Assembly: GCF_018138085.1 (NCBI RefSeq)
Contig: NZ_CP073105.1
Span: forward strand, 3,162,001 to 3,226,000
Reading direction: 5' to 3'
Source of the DNA: Stutzerimonas stutzeri
Lineage (GTDB): Bacteria; Pseudomonadota; Gammaproteobacteria; Pseudomonadales; Pseudomonadaceae
Length of the DNA stretch: 64,000 nt
Below are positions 11,387-20,990 of this stretch, piece after piece (within the stretch, counting starts at the first letter, position 1; the number at the start of each line of letters is the position of its first letter). A model generated the notes under the pieces. The model did not search any database and had not been told where the DNA came from. It was given only the letters and a program-made list of their open reading frames with translations. Position numbers and translations under genes: made by a program.

Positions 11387-12310
11387 ATGAAAACGCTGCG
11401 ATATTCCCTGCTTGGCCTGGCCGTGCTGCTGGCAGCCGGTTGTGGCAACGAACCGCTTCGGCGTGTGGATGCGCTGGCGCAGACCCCGGCGCCCCTGGAC
11501 ATGCCGATACACAGCGCGCGCCAGGCGCTGGCTAGCGCCCCGATCTGCTGCGATGCGATCGATGCGTTCCCCTTTCAACCGTTGCCGGCCAACTTCTCCG
11601 GTAACGTGACCCTGGATTCCTCTGCCCCGGCCTACGACTTCAAGACCGGCAAGAGCTTCTTCCGCGCCTTCGCCCTGCCGCGTGACAGCAAATCCTTCGA
11701 GATTCGCCTGTACAGCCAGGCGGGCGACACCGTACTGGCGCCCAGCGTCATGCTGCTCGACAGCCGCTTGCGCATGACGCGCCTGCTCGATGCCGACGAC
11801 TTCACCTATGTCCCGGCCGAGGGAATGAAGGGCGACAGCCTCGACGCGCGCCTGCGGGTCGACCGGCTCTATCTGGACAACCCCGGCAACGAACAATACC
11901 TGGTGATCTTCGCCTCGGAGCGCGACAGCAACGGCAAGACCACGCTGCAGCACCCGGCCAAGGCCTACGCCAAGGCGTTAGGCAACGAGCCGCCGAGCAT
12001 CCCCGATCCGGTGGCACAGCATTCGCCGGTTGGCGTGATCAAGATGGTACTGATCGAAGACCGCGTCGCCGGCCAGCAGGCCAACACCTACGTGCCCGCC
12101 TACAGCATCGGCGGCGAAATGGGCAATCAGCTGCCCTCGACCCCTGCCCCCGCTGTACTGCCGGAAACCCAGGCCTACTACCGCCAGGGCATCGATGCGG
12201 CACTGGCCAGCAAGGATCTGGAACGCGCGCTACGCCTGGCTGACGAGGCGGCCCGCATCGGCGACAGCGAGGCCCGCGCCTATCTGCTGGAGCGCATCCA
12301 GATCAAATAG
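11387..12310 (+). CDS. malM: MalM-family periplasmic (lipo)protein
   Basis: 307 residues. The ATG at 11387 has GGAG about 9 nt upstream and starts a lipoprotein-type signal (LAVLLAAGC, cysteine 20). The body matches the MalM family, a conserved partner of maltose regulons whose biochemical role is unsettled: DAIDAFPFQPLP near the start, a beta-rich domain around FRAFALPRDSKSFEIRLYSQ, and VGVIKMVLIEDR. The C-terminal ~50 residues form a helical, Sel1/TPR-like hairpin (ALRLADEAARIGDSEARAYL). Lies between lamB and the second MalE-like gene, as malM follows lamB in enterics. Confidence 0.85.
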   Translation: MKTLRYSLLGLAVLLAAGCGNEPLRRVDALAQTPAPLDMPIHSARQALASAPICCDAIDAFPFQPLPANFSGNVTLDSSAPAYDFKTGKSFFRAFALPRDSKSFEIRLYSQAGDTVLAPSVMLLDSRLRMTRLLDADDFTYVPAEGMKGDSLDARLRVDRLYLDNPGNEQYLVIFASERDSNGKTTLQHPAKAYAKALGNEPPSIPDPVAQHSPVGVIKMVLIEDRVAGQQANTYVPAYSIGGEMGNQLPSTPAPAVLPETQAYYRQGIDAALASKDLERALRLADEAARIGDSEARAYLLERIQIK

Positions 12311-12384
12311 GTGGTTGATTCGCAGGACCCTCCACCCGGTTCCGGACAGGGCCGGGTGCGTCGCTACCGAGCAAGGAGCTGCAC

Positions 12385-13629
12385 ATGATCAGGTTGCGCC
12401 ACACCGCATGGCTTTTGATGCTTGCCTGTCTATCCACCACCGCACCGGCCTTCGAACGCGGCAAGTTGCTGGTCTGGGTCAATCAGGACAAGGGTTACAA
12501 CGGCGTCGCCAAGGTTGGCGAGCGTTTTCGGACGGAAACGGGCATCGAGGTCGAAGTGGCCACGCCGCAGGACCTCGCGGCGCGCTTCGACCGTCTCGCC
12601 GGGACCAGCAAGGGTCCCGATATCGTCATCTTCGCCCATGATCGCTTCGGCTCCTGGCTCGACGCCGGCCACCTCGCCGCGCTGCAGCCGAGCCCCGCAG
12701 CCCTGCAGCGCACGCCGGGGTTCACCTGGGAAGCGGTCAGCGTCGGCAATCGCATCTACGGTTATCCGCTATCCACCGAAGTGGTCAGCCTGATCTACAA
12801 CCCAGACCTGATCGAGTCGGCGCCGCGCACCTGGCGCGAGGTGGTCGAGCTGGACCGCCGCCTTCGCCAACAGGGTAAGCGCGCCATCGCCTGGGACTAC
12901 GCCAACCTCTATTTCTCCTGGCCCGTGATCGCCGGCAGCGGAGGCTACAGCGTCCGCAAGCGCGACGGACTGTACGACCTGGGCGACCTGGGCATCGGCA
13001 ATCCGGGCGCGGTCGCCGGCTTCGAGCAACTGCGCCAGTTGCTCGACCTCGGCGTACTCGAGCCGGAAGATAGCTACGACAGCATGATGAAGGCGTTCAA
13101 AGCCGGCGAACTGGCGATGATGGTCAATGGCCCCTGGGTCTGGAACGAACTGCGCACCGCGGGCATGCGCATCGGCATCGATGATGTTCCGGGGATCGAC
13201 GCCGACCGGCGCGGCAAGCCCTTCGTCGGCATCATCGCGGCGGCGGTCAATGCGCACAGTCCCAACCAGACCCAGGCGCAGCGCTTTCTCGAGGACTACC
13301 TGACCACCGCCGATGGGCTACGCGCCATCGACGCGGACAAGCCGCTAGGCGCGGCCGCCAACCTCGAATTGCTGGAAACGCTGCAGCAGGACCCGCTGAT
13401 CGCCCATACCTACCAGTCGGCGGCCAGCGGCGAGATCATGCCGGACATCCCCGAGATGAAGCGCTTCTGGAGCCTGTTCCAGACGCGCCTGCAACCTATG
13501 CTCAGGGGTGAGTTGAACATTCCGGCAACGCTCGAACAGATCAGTACCCGCCTGAAGCGCCACGGAGACATGCAGATGGTGCGTCGACGCTTCTACCCCG
13601 TCGCCAGCGCGGCCGGGGACGAGCGCTAG
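12385..13629 (+). CDS. Second MalE-like maltodextrin-binding protein
   Basis: 414 residues, signal peptide about 22 residues (ending TTAPA), AAGGAG 7 nt before the ATG. Clear MalE family: mature start FERGKLLVWVNQDKGYNGVAK, AHDRFGSW, YPLSTEVVSLIYN, GPWVW. Compared with E. coli MalE it keeps the DK, DR, E111 and W230 positions, but W62 is F (VIFAHDR), E153 is N, Y341 is S, and the C-terminus has a basic extension (RLKRHGDMQMVRRRF). It follows malM by 74 nt and has no permease genes beside it, so it either shares MalFGK with the first MalE or serves another partner such as the chemoreceptor. The altered aromatic site suggests a different chain-length preference (inference). Confidence 0.88.
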   Translation: MIRLRHTAWLLMLACLSTTAPAFERGKLLVWVNQDKGYNGVAKVGERFRTETGIEVEVATPQDLAARFDRLAGTSKGPDIVIFAHDRFGSWLDAGHLAALQPSPAALQRTPGFTWEAVSVGNRIYGYPLSTEVVSLIYNPDLIESAPRTWREVVELDRRLRQQGKRAIAWDYANLYFSWPVIAGSGGYSVRKRDGLYDLGDLGIGNPGAVAGFEQLRQLLDLGVLEPEDSYDSMMKAFKAGELAMMVNGPWVWNELRTAGMRIGIDDVPGIDADRRGKPFVGIIAAAVNAHSPNQTQAQRFLEDYLTTADGLRAIDADKPLGAAANLELLETLQQDPLIAHTYQSAASGEIMPDIPEMKRFWSLFQTRLQPMLRGELNIPATLEQISTRLKRHGDMQMVRRRFYPVASAAGDER

Positions 13630-13664
13630 CCAGGCGCTCGCCGCTACCGAAGTGCCGCTGACGG

Positions 13665-14999
13665 TCAACCCGCCGGCGGCAGCGGCCGGCGCAACAGCCA
13701 GTAGCGCAAGCGCAGCGCGAACTCCGGCACCGAATAGCATATCCAGCCGATCACCAGCACGTTCATTAGCGCCACAGCTAGAAACAGCTGCGGGATCGTC
13801 AGCCCGGCGACCGTGAGCAACACGATGGAAAAAATCGCCGAGACCACCATGAAAAAGGCGTTGAGAATGTTGTTCGCGGCCACCACCCGAGAGCGCTCCT
13901 CGAGGGCCGTGCGGGACTGGATCAAGGCGTACAGCGGCACGATGTAGAGCCCACCGAAGGTGCCCAGCCCGAGGATATCGATCAGCACCCACCAGGCGTG
14001 CGGCTCGGCCAGCAACATCGACCAGTCCCGGGCCACCTCTGCGGCCGGCACACCACCGGCATGCCACCAGAGCAGCACGCCGAACAGCGTCAAACCGCTC
14101 GAACCCAGTGGCACCAGGCCCAGCTCCACGCGATGCCGGGACAACCGCTCGCAGAGCATCGAGCCCAGCGCGATACCGATCGAGAACACGGCCAGGATGA
14201 GCGTCACCACTCCCTCGTCGCCCTGCAGCCAATCACGGGCGAACGCCGGAATCTGAGTCAGGTACACCGCGCCGAGAAACCAGAACCAGGAATTGCCGAT
14301 CATCGCGCGGGAAACGGCGCGCTGCTGCCCCAATCCCAACCGCATGATCTGCAGCGACTGGCGCAACAGGTTCCAGTCCAGCCGCAGGCTCGGCAATGCC
14401 GCCGCCGACAGCGGAATCGCCCGGCTGGCGAGAAAGCCCACCGTCGCCAGCCCCACCACCGCCACTGACACCCACAGGGCGTAGTCGAGATAGCCCATCA
14501 GGACGCCCGCCGCGATGGTGCCGCCGAGAATCGCCAGGAAGGTTCCCATCTCGACCAGCGCATTGCCGCCGACCAGCTCATCGGGCCGCAACTGCTGCGG
14601 CAGGATCGAGTATTTCACCGGCCCGAACAGCGCGGATTGCGTGCCCATGCAGAACAGTACGACGAGCAGCAGCGGCAGGTTGCCCAGCCACATACCCAGC
14701 GCACCGACAAGCATGATGAGGATCTCGGCGAACTTGATACGGCGGATCAACCAGGCCTTTTCGTACTTCTCGCCGCACTGGCCGCCCAGTGCGGAGAACA
14801 GGAAGAACGGCAGGATGAACAGCAACGCGCAGAGGTTCACCAGCAGGCTGACATCGGCGGTGGTGCCCAGCTTGAAGAGGATCGCCAGCACCAGCGCCTG
14901 CTTGAACACGTTGTCGTTGAAGGCACCGAGCAACTGCGTCAGGAAGAACGGCAGGAAGCGTCGCGTGCCGAGCAGGCCGAACTGCGAATGCGGGGTCAT
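13665..14999 (-). CDS. MFS transporter, LplT (lysophospholipid transporter)-like
   Basis: 444 residues, about 12 membrane segments. The N-terminal block FFLTQLLGAFNDNVFKQAL and the block FGPVKYSILPQQL...LVGGNALVE are typical of LplT-type transporters that move lysophospholipids across the inner membrane. In many proteobacteria this module continues into PlsC acyltransferase and acyl-ACP synthetase domains; here the protein stops at VPEFALRLRYWLL, the place where such fusions enter the acyltransferase, so it is a stand-alone transporter. GGAG lies 8 nt before the ATG. Convergent with malE2 (35-nt gap). Confidence 0.8.
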   Translation of the reverse strand: MTPHSQFGLLGTRRFLPFFLTQLLGAFNDNVFKQALVLAILFKLGTTADVSLLVNLCALLFILPFFLFSALGGQCGEKYEKAWLIRRIKFAEILIMLVGALGMWLGNLPLLLVVLFCMGTQSALFGPVKYSILPQQLRPDELVGGNALVEMGTFLAILGGTIAAGVLMGYLDYALWVSVAVVGLATVGFLASRAIPLSAAALPSLRLDWNLLRQSLQIMRLGLGQQRAVSRAMIGNSWFWFLGAVYLTQIPAFARDWLQGDEGVVTLILAVFSIGIALGSMLCERLSRHRVELGLVPLGSSGLTLFGVLLWWHAGGVPAAEVARDWSMLLAEPHAWWVLIDILGLGTFGGLYIVPLYALIQSRTALEERSRVVAANNILNAFFMVVSAIFSIVLLTVAGLTIPQLFLAVALMNVLVIGWICYSVPEFALRLRYWLLRRPLPPAG

Positions 15000-15045
15000 T
15001 GCGGGTCTCCGCGTTGATCATCCGAAACAGGGTTTACCGGTGGGT

Positions 15046-15372
15046 TCATAGCGGCAATTGCCCAAACGCCCAGCGCATGACGAAGAAGCTCAGCAGCCCG
15101 CCGGCAATGGTCGCCAACAGGTTGCGAGTCAGCGCCGCCACCAGGATCGACAGCAGACCGGCCAGCAGATAGGCATTGTGCCAGTCGAGCGCCCACTCGC
15201 CCTCGGGCCGGAGCATGCCGGGCACCACGATGGCGGTCAGCACGGCGACTGGCACGTAATGCAGGCCCTGCTCCACCACGCGCGGAAAGCGCAGGTCGGG
15301 CCAGGCGAAAAAGCTGTAGCGCGTCATGAAGGTGATCGCCAGCATCCCGATGATCAGCAGCCAGGTCTGCAT
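15046..15372 (-). CDS. azlD: AzlD-family branched-chain amino acid transport subunit
   Basis: 108 residues, four hydrophobic segments, with the AzlD core TRYSFFAWPDLRFPRVVEQGLHYVPVAVLTAI. AzlD is the small partner of AzlC in exporters of branched-chain amino acids and analogues. The start codon overlaps the azlC stop by one base (TGATG), so the two are translationally coupled. Confidence 0.9.
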   Translation of the reverse strand: MQTWLLIIGMLAITFMTRYSFFAWPDLRFPRVVEQGLHYVPVAVLTAIVVPGMLRPEGEWALDWHNAYLLAGLLSILVAALTRNLLATIAGGLLSFFVMRWAFGQLPL

Positions 15373-16085
15373 CAGTGCACCTCTCCCTGTAGTTGACGTT
15401 CGGCTCGTCGCTCGAGCCAGACACCGACGACGATGCCCGCCAGCGCCGCGGCGATCAGGCCGAGCTTGTACGGCAGGTCCCAGGTCATTAGCGCCACGGC
15501 CGCGGCTACCAGCGCCGACGCCACCTGCGGGCAGGTGCGCATCATCGGCACGGCGATACCGATGAAGGTCGCGATCATGGCGAAATCCAGGCCCCAGCTG
15601 GCCACGTCCGGCACCGCCTGGCCGAAGGCGATCCCGGCCAGCGTCGCCAGCTGCCAGGAGAGGTACATGGTCAACGCCGCGCCGAAGAAGAACCAGTGCT
15701 TGTACCGCGCGCCATCGTCCCGCGCGTAGCGGTGCTGAATGACGGCGAAGGCCTCGTCGGTCAGCCAGAACGCCAGCGGCACGCGCCAGCGCCCGGGCAG
15801 GTGGCGCACGAAGGGCTGCATGGCCGCGCTGTAGAGCGCGTGTCGCAGGTTCACCACGAAGGTCGTCAGCAGCACCACGGCAGCCCCTACGCCTCCGGTA
15901 ATGAGTGTGACGGCGATGAATTGCGCAGAGCCGGCGAACACCAGCGCCGACATGCCAATGGTCTGCCAGGGCGACAGACCAGCCCCGATGGCCAGCGTGC
16001 CGAAAATGATGCCGAACGGGATCGCGCCGACGATCAGCGGAAGAATATCGCGACAGCCATGCAAGAATTCCTGCAAGCGGGACAT
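15372..16085 (-). CDS. azlC: AzlC-family branched-chain amino acid permease
   Basis: 237 residues, multi-pass membrane protein. The AzlC signature lies at the N-terminus: ILPLIVGAIPFGIIFGTLA, followed by SALVFAGSAQFIAV. The ATG at 16085 is 5 nt after AAGGAG; a TTG one codon upstream is less likely. Works with AzlD, encoded directly downstream with a one-base overlap. Confidence 0.92.
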   Translation of the reverse strand: MSRLQEFLHGCRDILPLIVGAIPFGIIFGTLAIGAGLSPWQTIGMSALVFAGSAQFIAVTLITGGVGAAVVLLTTFVVNLRHALYSAAMQPFVRHLPGRWRVPLAFWLTDEAFAVIQHRYARDDGARYKHWFFFGAALTMYLSWQLATLAGIAFGQAVPDVASWGLDFAMIATFIGIAVPMMRTCPQVASALVAAAVALMTWDLPYKLGLIAAALAGIVVGVWLERRAERQLQGEVH

Positions 16086-16393
16086 CAAGGCTCCTTAGGT
16101 ATGCACCGCAGCCGGTGAAGCGCTACACGCCGCTGACGAGGTGTAGAGCAAGACGAGGACGGGCTGGGCGCCGCGGCGCGGCCTGCCCGTGAAAACCGCC
16201 AACATTACCCTAAGCGGTGGCTCGCCGGCGACGGCCGTTGCCCTCGACACCGTTCGCGCGTTCATGCCTCGTGCCGGCCGGTTGCCGCGCGCAGAGCCGC
16301 GGATTCGCGATCAGGCAGACGCTTGGAGCTGCACGGCCGAATGGCCGACTGCAACCAAGATGCACAACCCGGTCACGAACCGGCCGAAGCCGC
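16086..16393. other. Intergenic stretch, no gene seen
   Basis: 308 nt between azlC and the acetyltransferase gene. It holds an imperfect inverted repeat CTACAC...GTGTAG around 16122-16145 and the azlC ribosome site; no convincing gene, RNA or promoter was recognised. Confidence 0.4.
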
Positions 16394-16966
16394 CTACTGA
16401 TCATGGCCCCGCGCGCCCAGCGCATCCCTGACGGCAGGCCATTCAACATCGGTGATGCTGTAGACCACCGTATCGTCCAGCCGCCCGTCGGCCAGACGAC
16501 GGTGATTACGCAGCACGCCCTCGCGCTGGGCACCGAGCTTTTCGATGGCCCGTTGCGATCGCAGGTTGCTGGCTGCGGTTTTCAGTTGCAGCCGCACCAG
16601 CTGCCACTCCTCGAAGGCATGCCGGAGCAACAGCTGCTTGATTGAGGTGTTCAGACCGCTGCCATGCTCGGCCTGGTCCAGCCAGGTCCAGCCGAGTTCG
16701 GCGGCCGGCAACGCGGGGTCGAAGTCGGCGAACCGGGTGGTGCCGACGATTCGATCGGCCATGCGCAGGGTAAACACCACCGCCCGGCCCTCGCGTTGCT
16801 CGGCGAGCGCCAGGCGATACCAGTCAGGGCGCAGGGGGCCATTGAGATAGATGAGCTGGTCCCGGTTGCGCTCGGCCAGCGCCACCAGGGCCGGAATGTC
16901 CGCGTCGACAAGCGGCTCCAGGCGCAAGGCGCCCCTCTGCAAGGTGACCGGGCGCGGCGTGAACAT
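16394..16966 (-). CDS. GNAT-family N-acetyltransferase (RimJ/RimL-like)
   Basis: 190 residues. The ATG at 16966 follows CAGGAG at 9 nt; longer starts lack a ribosome site. RimJ/RimL-type GNAT fold: VTLQRGALRLEPLVDADIPAL at the N-terminus, IVGTTRFADFDP as beta-4, GWTWLDQAEHGSGLNTSIKQLLLRHAF carrying the acetyl-CoA loop, and LKTAASNLRSQRAIEKLGAQ as the typical late motif. Probably acetylates a protein N-terminus or a small amine; the substrate is not predictable. Monocistronic by context. Confidence 0.85.
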   Translation of the reverse strand: MFTPRPVTLQRGALRLEPLVDADIPALVALAERNRDQLIYLNGPLRPDWYRLALAEQREGRAVVFTLRMADRIVGTTRFADFDPALPAAELGWTWLDQAEHGSGLNTSIKQLLLRHAFEEWQLVRLQLKTAASNLRSQRAIEKLGAQREGVLRNHRRLADGRLDDTVVYSITDVEWPAVRDALGARGHDQ

Positions 16967-17437
16967 CGCAAGCTCTCCTGAATCGACGGAACGAGACCCT
17001 GTGTGATCCTTGCGCAAGCGGGAAGTGCCCCGTCGCCCTCCCCTGGGCCGTCAGCGGCTACAGCGCAGTGCGATGTCGCAAGGGTACTCGCGGGTTGCCG
17101 CATGCCGAACCACCCCGCCCGGCACGGCGCTATCACCGCTGCGCTGCGACGAACAGGCTCATGCGACGATGGTCGCAGCCGCAACACGCTTGGCGCTTTT
17201 ACTGCGAAACTTTGCATACTCATCTACTGCTGAGCGGCAGCCACCGATTTCCGTAATCTGCCGAGCCCGGGTAGCCGCCCGAGGGATACCGGCATCAACA
17301 ACCGCAGCGGCAGATTCGGCCGGCGTGAGCGCCGTGATCGCCCTGCTATACCGGCCCCGGCGTCGCCTGGCTCGATCGACGCGAAGTCGCGGCGGGATCG
17401 GTGTCAGCCGCTTTTTCACCTGTCATCTGGAGTATGC
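16967..17437. other. Divergent intergenic region, no gene seen
   Basis: 471 nt between the acetyltransferase and the hybrid kinase genes. It must hold promoters for both, but I see no convincing -35/-10 pair, operator or structured RNA. GGAG at 17428-17431 is the kinase ribosome site. Confidence 0.4.
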
Positions 17438-20400
17438 ATGTCGTTGTCCGGTGGGCTGATCGCGCTGGTCGCCTTCACATATATGGCCGTGTTGTTCGCC
17501 ATCGCCTTCTATGGCGATCGCAACAGCGCGCCGATGTCGCCACGTGTGCGTGCCTGGGTCTACAGCTTGTCGCTGGCGGTCTACTGCACCAGCTGGACCT
17601 TCTTCGGCGCGGTCGGCCAGGCGGCCGAGCAACTGTGGTCATTCCTGCCGATCTACCTCGGACCGATCCTGCTGATGCTCCTGGCGCCTCAGGTGATCCA
17701 GAAGACGATCATGATCAGCAAGCAGGAGAACATCACTTCGATCGCCGACTTCATCGCCGCGCGCTATGGCAAGTCGCAGTTGCTGGCCGTGGTCATCACC
17801 CTGATCTGCCTGGTCGGGGTGCTGCCTTACATCGCCTTGCAGCTCAAGGGCATCGTGCTCGGCGTGAACCTGCTGATCGGCAACCACAGCGAGGCCGCCG
17901 CCGGGTCCGGCACCCAGGACACCGCGCTGATCGTATCGGTGGTGCTGGCCCTGTTCACCGTGCTGTTCGGCACCCGCAACCTGGACGTGACCGAGCACCA
18001 CCGCGGCATGGTGCTGGCGATCGCTTTCGAGTCGCTGGTCAAGCTGTTCGCCTTCATCGCGGTGGGCGTCTTCGTCTCGTTTGGTCTGTACGACGGCTTC
18101 GGCGATCTGTTCAACCAGGCGTATGCGTCATCGGCGTTGACCGGTTACTGGGAAGAAACGGTGAACTGGCCATCGATGCTGGTGCAAACCACCGTGGCGC
18201 TGATGGCGATCGTCTGTTTGCCGCGGCAGTTCCACGTGACCGTAGTGGAAAACATCGAGCCGCGGGACTTCCGCCTGGCGCGCTGGGTATTCCCGCTGTA
18301 CCTGGTGCTGGCCGTGGTGTTCGTCATTCCGATCGCCCTGGCCGGGCAGATGCTTCTGCCAAGCGGCGTCAGCTCCGATTCCTTCGTGATCAGCCTGCCC
18401 CTGGCCGAAGCTCACCCGGCGCTGGCGATGCTGGCGTTCATCGGCGGCGCCTCGGCGGCCACCGGCATGGTCATCGTCGCCAGCGTGGCCCTGTCGACCA
18501 TGGTCTCCAACGACATCCTGCTGCCCTGGCTGCTGCGCCGCAAGGAGGCCGAGCAGCCGTTCGAGGTGTTCCGTCACTGGATGCTCTCGGTGCGCCGCAT
18601 CAGCATCGTCGCGATCCTGCTGCTGGCCTACGTCAGCTACCGGCTGCTCGGTTCCAGTGCCAGCCTGGCCACCATCGGCCAGATCGCCTTTGCCGCGCTC
18701 ACTCAGGTGGCGCCGGCCATGGTCGGCGCGCTGTACTGGAAGCAGGCGAACCGACGCGGCGTTTTCGCCGGCCTCACCGCCGGTGCACTGATCTGGGTGT
18801 ACACCCTGGTGTTGCCGCTGCTCGGCTGGCCGCTGGAGATGTTCCCCGGCCTGCAATGGATGTACACCACCGAGCTGCCGTTCAACACCAGCGCGCTGAC
18901 CCTGGGCGTTACGCTGTCGCTGGTCGGTAATGCCACGCTGTTCTTCTGGGTCTCGATCCTCTCGCAGACTCGTGTCGCCGAGCACTGGCAGGCCAGCCGT
19001 TTCATCGGCCAGGAAATACACGCCACCCCCAACGCTCGCCGGCTGCTGGCCGTGCAGGTCGAGGATCTGCTCTCGCTGGCCTCGCGTTTCGTCGGTGCCG
19101 AGCGCGCGGAGCTCAGCTTTCAGCGTTTCGCCCGCCGTCACGGCCATGATTATTCGCCCAAGCAGCAGGCCGATGGTCAATGGATCGCCCATACCGAGCG
19201 GCTGCTCGCCGGTGTCCTGGGGGCATCCTCGACACGCGCCGTGGTGAAGGCCGCGCTGGAAGGCCGCGACATGCAGGTCGACGACGTGGTGCGCATCGTC
19301 GGCGAAGCCTCCGAAGTGCTGCAGTTCAACCGTGCCCTGCTGCAGGGGGCGATCGAAAACATCACCCAGGGCATCAGCGTGGTCGACCAGTCGCTGCGAC
19401 TGGTGGCCTGGAACCACCGCTATCTGGATCTGTTCGAGTACCCGGACGGCCTGGTTTACATCGGCTGCCCGATCGCCGACATCATCCGCTACAACGCCGA
19501 GCGTGGCCTGTGTGGGCCCGGCGACCCGGACACCCACGTGGCCAAGCGACTCTACTGGATGCGCCAGGGCCGCGCGCACACGTCCGAGCGCACCTTCCCC
19601 AATGGTCGCGTGGTCGAGTTGATCGGCAATCCGATGCCGGGCGGTGGCTTCGTCATGAGTTTCAGTGACATCACCGCCTTCCGCGAAGCCGAGCGCGCGC
19701 TCAAGGACGCCAACGAAGGCCTGGAGCAGCGCGTCAGCGAACGAACCCTGGAACTGTCCGAGCTGAACAAGGCGCTGACCGCGGCCAAGAGCACTGCCGA
19801 GGCAGCCAACCAGTCGAAGACGCGCTTCCTGGCAGCGGTCAGCCATGACCTGATGCAACCGTTGAACGCCGCGCGATTGTTCTCCGCCGCGCTGTCGCAT
19901 CAACACGATGCATTACCCGCCGAAGCCCGTGATCTGGTCCGCCATCTGGACAGTTCGCTCCGTTCGGCCGAGGACCTGATCTCCGACCTGCTGGACATCT
20001 CGCGCCTGGAGAATGGCCGTATCACCCCGGAGCGCAATCCGTTCCCGCTGGCGACGCTGTTCGACACGCTGACCACTGAATTCAGCATGCTGGCGGTCGA
20101 ACAGGGCGTCGACTTCAAGGTGCATGGCAGCCGGTTGCGCGTCGACAGCGACATCCGCCTGTTGCGCCGCGTGCTGCAGAACTTCTTGACCAATGCCTTC
20201 CGCTACGCCAAGGGCCGCGTAGTGCTCGGCGTGCGGCGCCAGGGAGCGTGCCTGCGGCTCGAAGTCTGGGACCGCGGCCCCGGCATCGCCCAAGACAAGC
20301 TGCGGGTGATCTTCGAGGAGTTCAAACGCCTGGATAGCCATCAGACCCGCGCCGAAAAGGGCCTGGGACTCGGCCTGGCGATCGCCGATGGTTTCTGCCA

Positions 20401-20908
20401 GGTACTCGACCATCCGCTCTCGGTGCGCTCCTGGCCTGGCAAGGGCAGCGTGTTCAGCGTCACGGTACCGATTGCCAGCAACCTCGTCCGGCAGGCCAAG
20501 CCCAACGGCAGCGGCGACACGCCACAAACCGCGCTGACCGGCATCCAGGTGCTGTGCATCGACAACGAGGACAGCATCCTCGTCGGCATGCACAGCTTGT
20601 TGTCGCGCTGGGGCTGCCAGGTCTGGACCGCCAGTAACCGAGCGCAATGCGAGGCGTTGCTCAAGGAAGACGTGCGGCCGCAGCTGGTGCTGGTGGATTA
20701 TCACCTGGACCACGGCGAGACCGGCTCGGAGCTGATGGCCTGGTTGCGCACGCGCCTCGGCGAACCGATCCCCGGCGTGGTGATCAGCGCCGATGGCCGC
20801 CCGGAGCTGATTGCAGCGATCCATGCCACTGGCCTGGATTACCTCGCCAAGCCGGTCAAGCCCGCCGCGCTGCGTGCGCTGATGAGCCGCCATGTGCCGC
20901 TGCACTGA
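17438..20908 (+). CDS. Hybrid sensor histidine kinase with N-terminal Na+/solute symporter domain and C-terminal receiver
   Basis: 1156-residue membrane sensor. Residues 1 to about 500 form an SSS/SLC5-like transporter of about 13 membrane helices (QENITSIADFIAARYGKS is a family block), as in CbrA. A PAS-like region (about 640-760, with NITQGISVVDQSLRLVAWN) and a coiled coil follow. Then come HisKA (H803 in VSHDLMQPLNAARL), the ATPase domain (N-box LRRVLQNFLTNAFRYA, G-boxes WDRGPGI and GLGLGLAIADGF) and a receiver domain with phospho-acceptor D1087 in LVLVDYHLD and conserved K in DYLAKPVK. Having its own receiver, it likely feeds a phosphorelay. Substrate flux or binding through the transporter domain is the presumed signal. 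GGAG precedes the ATG by 7 nt. Confidence 0.93.
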   Translation: MSLSGGLIALVAFTYMAVLFAIAFYGDRNSAPMSPRVRAWVYSLSLAVYCTSWTFFGAVGQAAEQLWSFLPIYLGPILLMLLAPQVIQKTIMISKQENITSIADFIAARYGKSQLLAVVITLICLVGVLPYIALQLKGIVLGVNLLIGNHSEAAAGSGTQDTALIVSVVLALFTVLFGTRNLDVTEHHRGMVLAIAFESLVKLFAFIAVGVFVSFGLYDGFGDLFNQAYASSALTGYWEETVNWPSMLVQTTVALMAIVCLPRQFHVTVVENIEPRDFRLARWVFPLYLVLAVVFVIPIALAGQMLLPSGVSSDSFVISLPLAEAHPALAMLAFIGGASAATGMVIVASVALSTMVSNDILLPWLLRRKEAEQPFEVFRHWMLSVRRISIVAILLLAYVSYRLLGSSASLATIGQIAFAALTQVAPAMVGALYWKQANRRGVFAGLTAGALIWVYTLVLPLLGWPLEMFPGLQWMYTTELPFNTSALTLGVTLSLVGNATLFFWVSILSQTRVAEHWQASRFIGQEIHATPNARRLLAVQVEDLLSLASRFVGAERAELSFQRFARRHGHDYSPKQQADGQWIAHTERLLAGVLGASSTRAVVKAALEGRDMQVDDVVRIVGEASEVLQFNRALLQGAIENITQGISVVDQSLRLVAWNHRYLDLFEYPDGLVYIGCPIADIIRYNAERGLCGPGDPDTHVAKRLYWMRQGRAHTSERTFPNGRVVELIGNPMPGGGFVMSFSDITAFREAERALKDANEGLEQRVSERTLELSELNKALTAAKSTAEAANQSKTRFLAAVSHDLMQPLNAARLFSAALSHQHDALPAEARDLVRHLDSSLRSAEDLISDLLDISRLENGRITPERNPFPLATLFDTLTTEFSMLAVEQGVDFKVHGSRLRVDSDIRLLRRVLQNFLTNAFRYAKGRVVLGVRRQGACLRLEVWDRGPGIAQDKLRVIFEEFKRLDSHQTRAEKGLGLGLAIADGFCQVLDHPLSVRSWPGKGSVFSVTVPIASNLVRQAKPNGSGDTPQTALTGIQVLCIDNEDSILVGMHSLLSRWGCQVWTASNRAQCEALLKEDVRPQLVLVDYHLDHGETGSELMAWLRTRLGEPIPGVVISADGRPELIAAIHATGLDYLAKPVKPAALRALMSRHVPLH

Positions 20909-20990
20909 CGCCACCTTGCGCCACGGCAAGTGTCGGTTGCAGCGCGACGGCTAGACTGACGCTATCCCTGGCCGCCGACGTGTTGCGCAT

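Noticed and set aside
17401..19906. Long frames overlapping the hybrid kinase on both strands (17401-18930 plus, 18128-19906 minus)
   Set aside because: Arg/Gly- or Gln-rich translations without domains; the kinase frame is clearly real.
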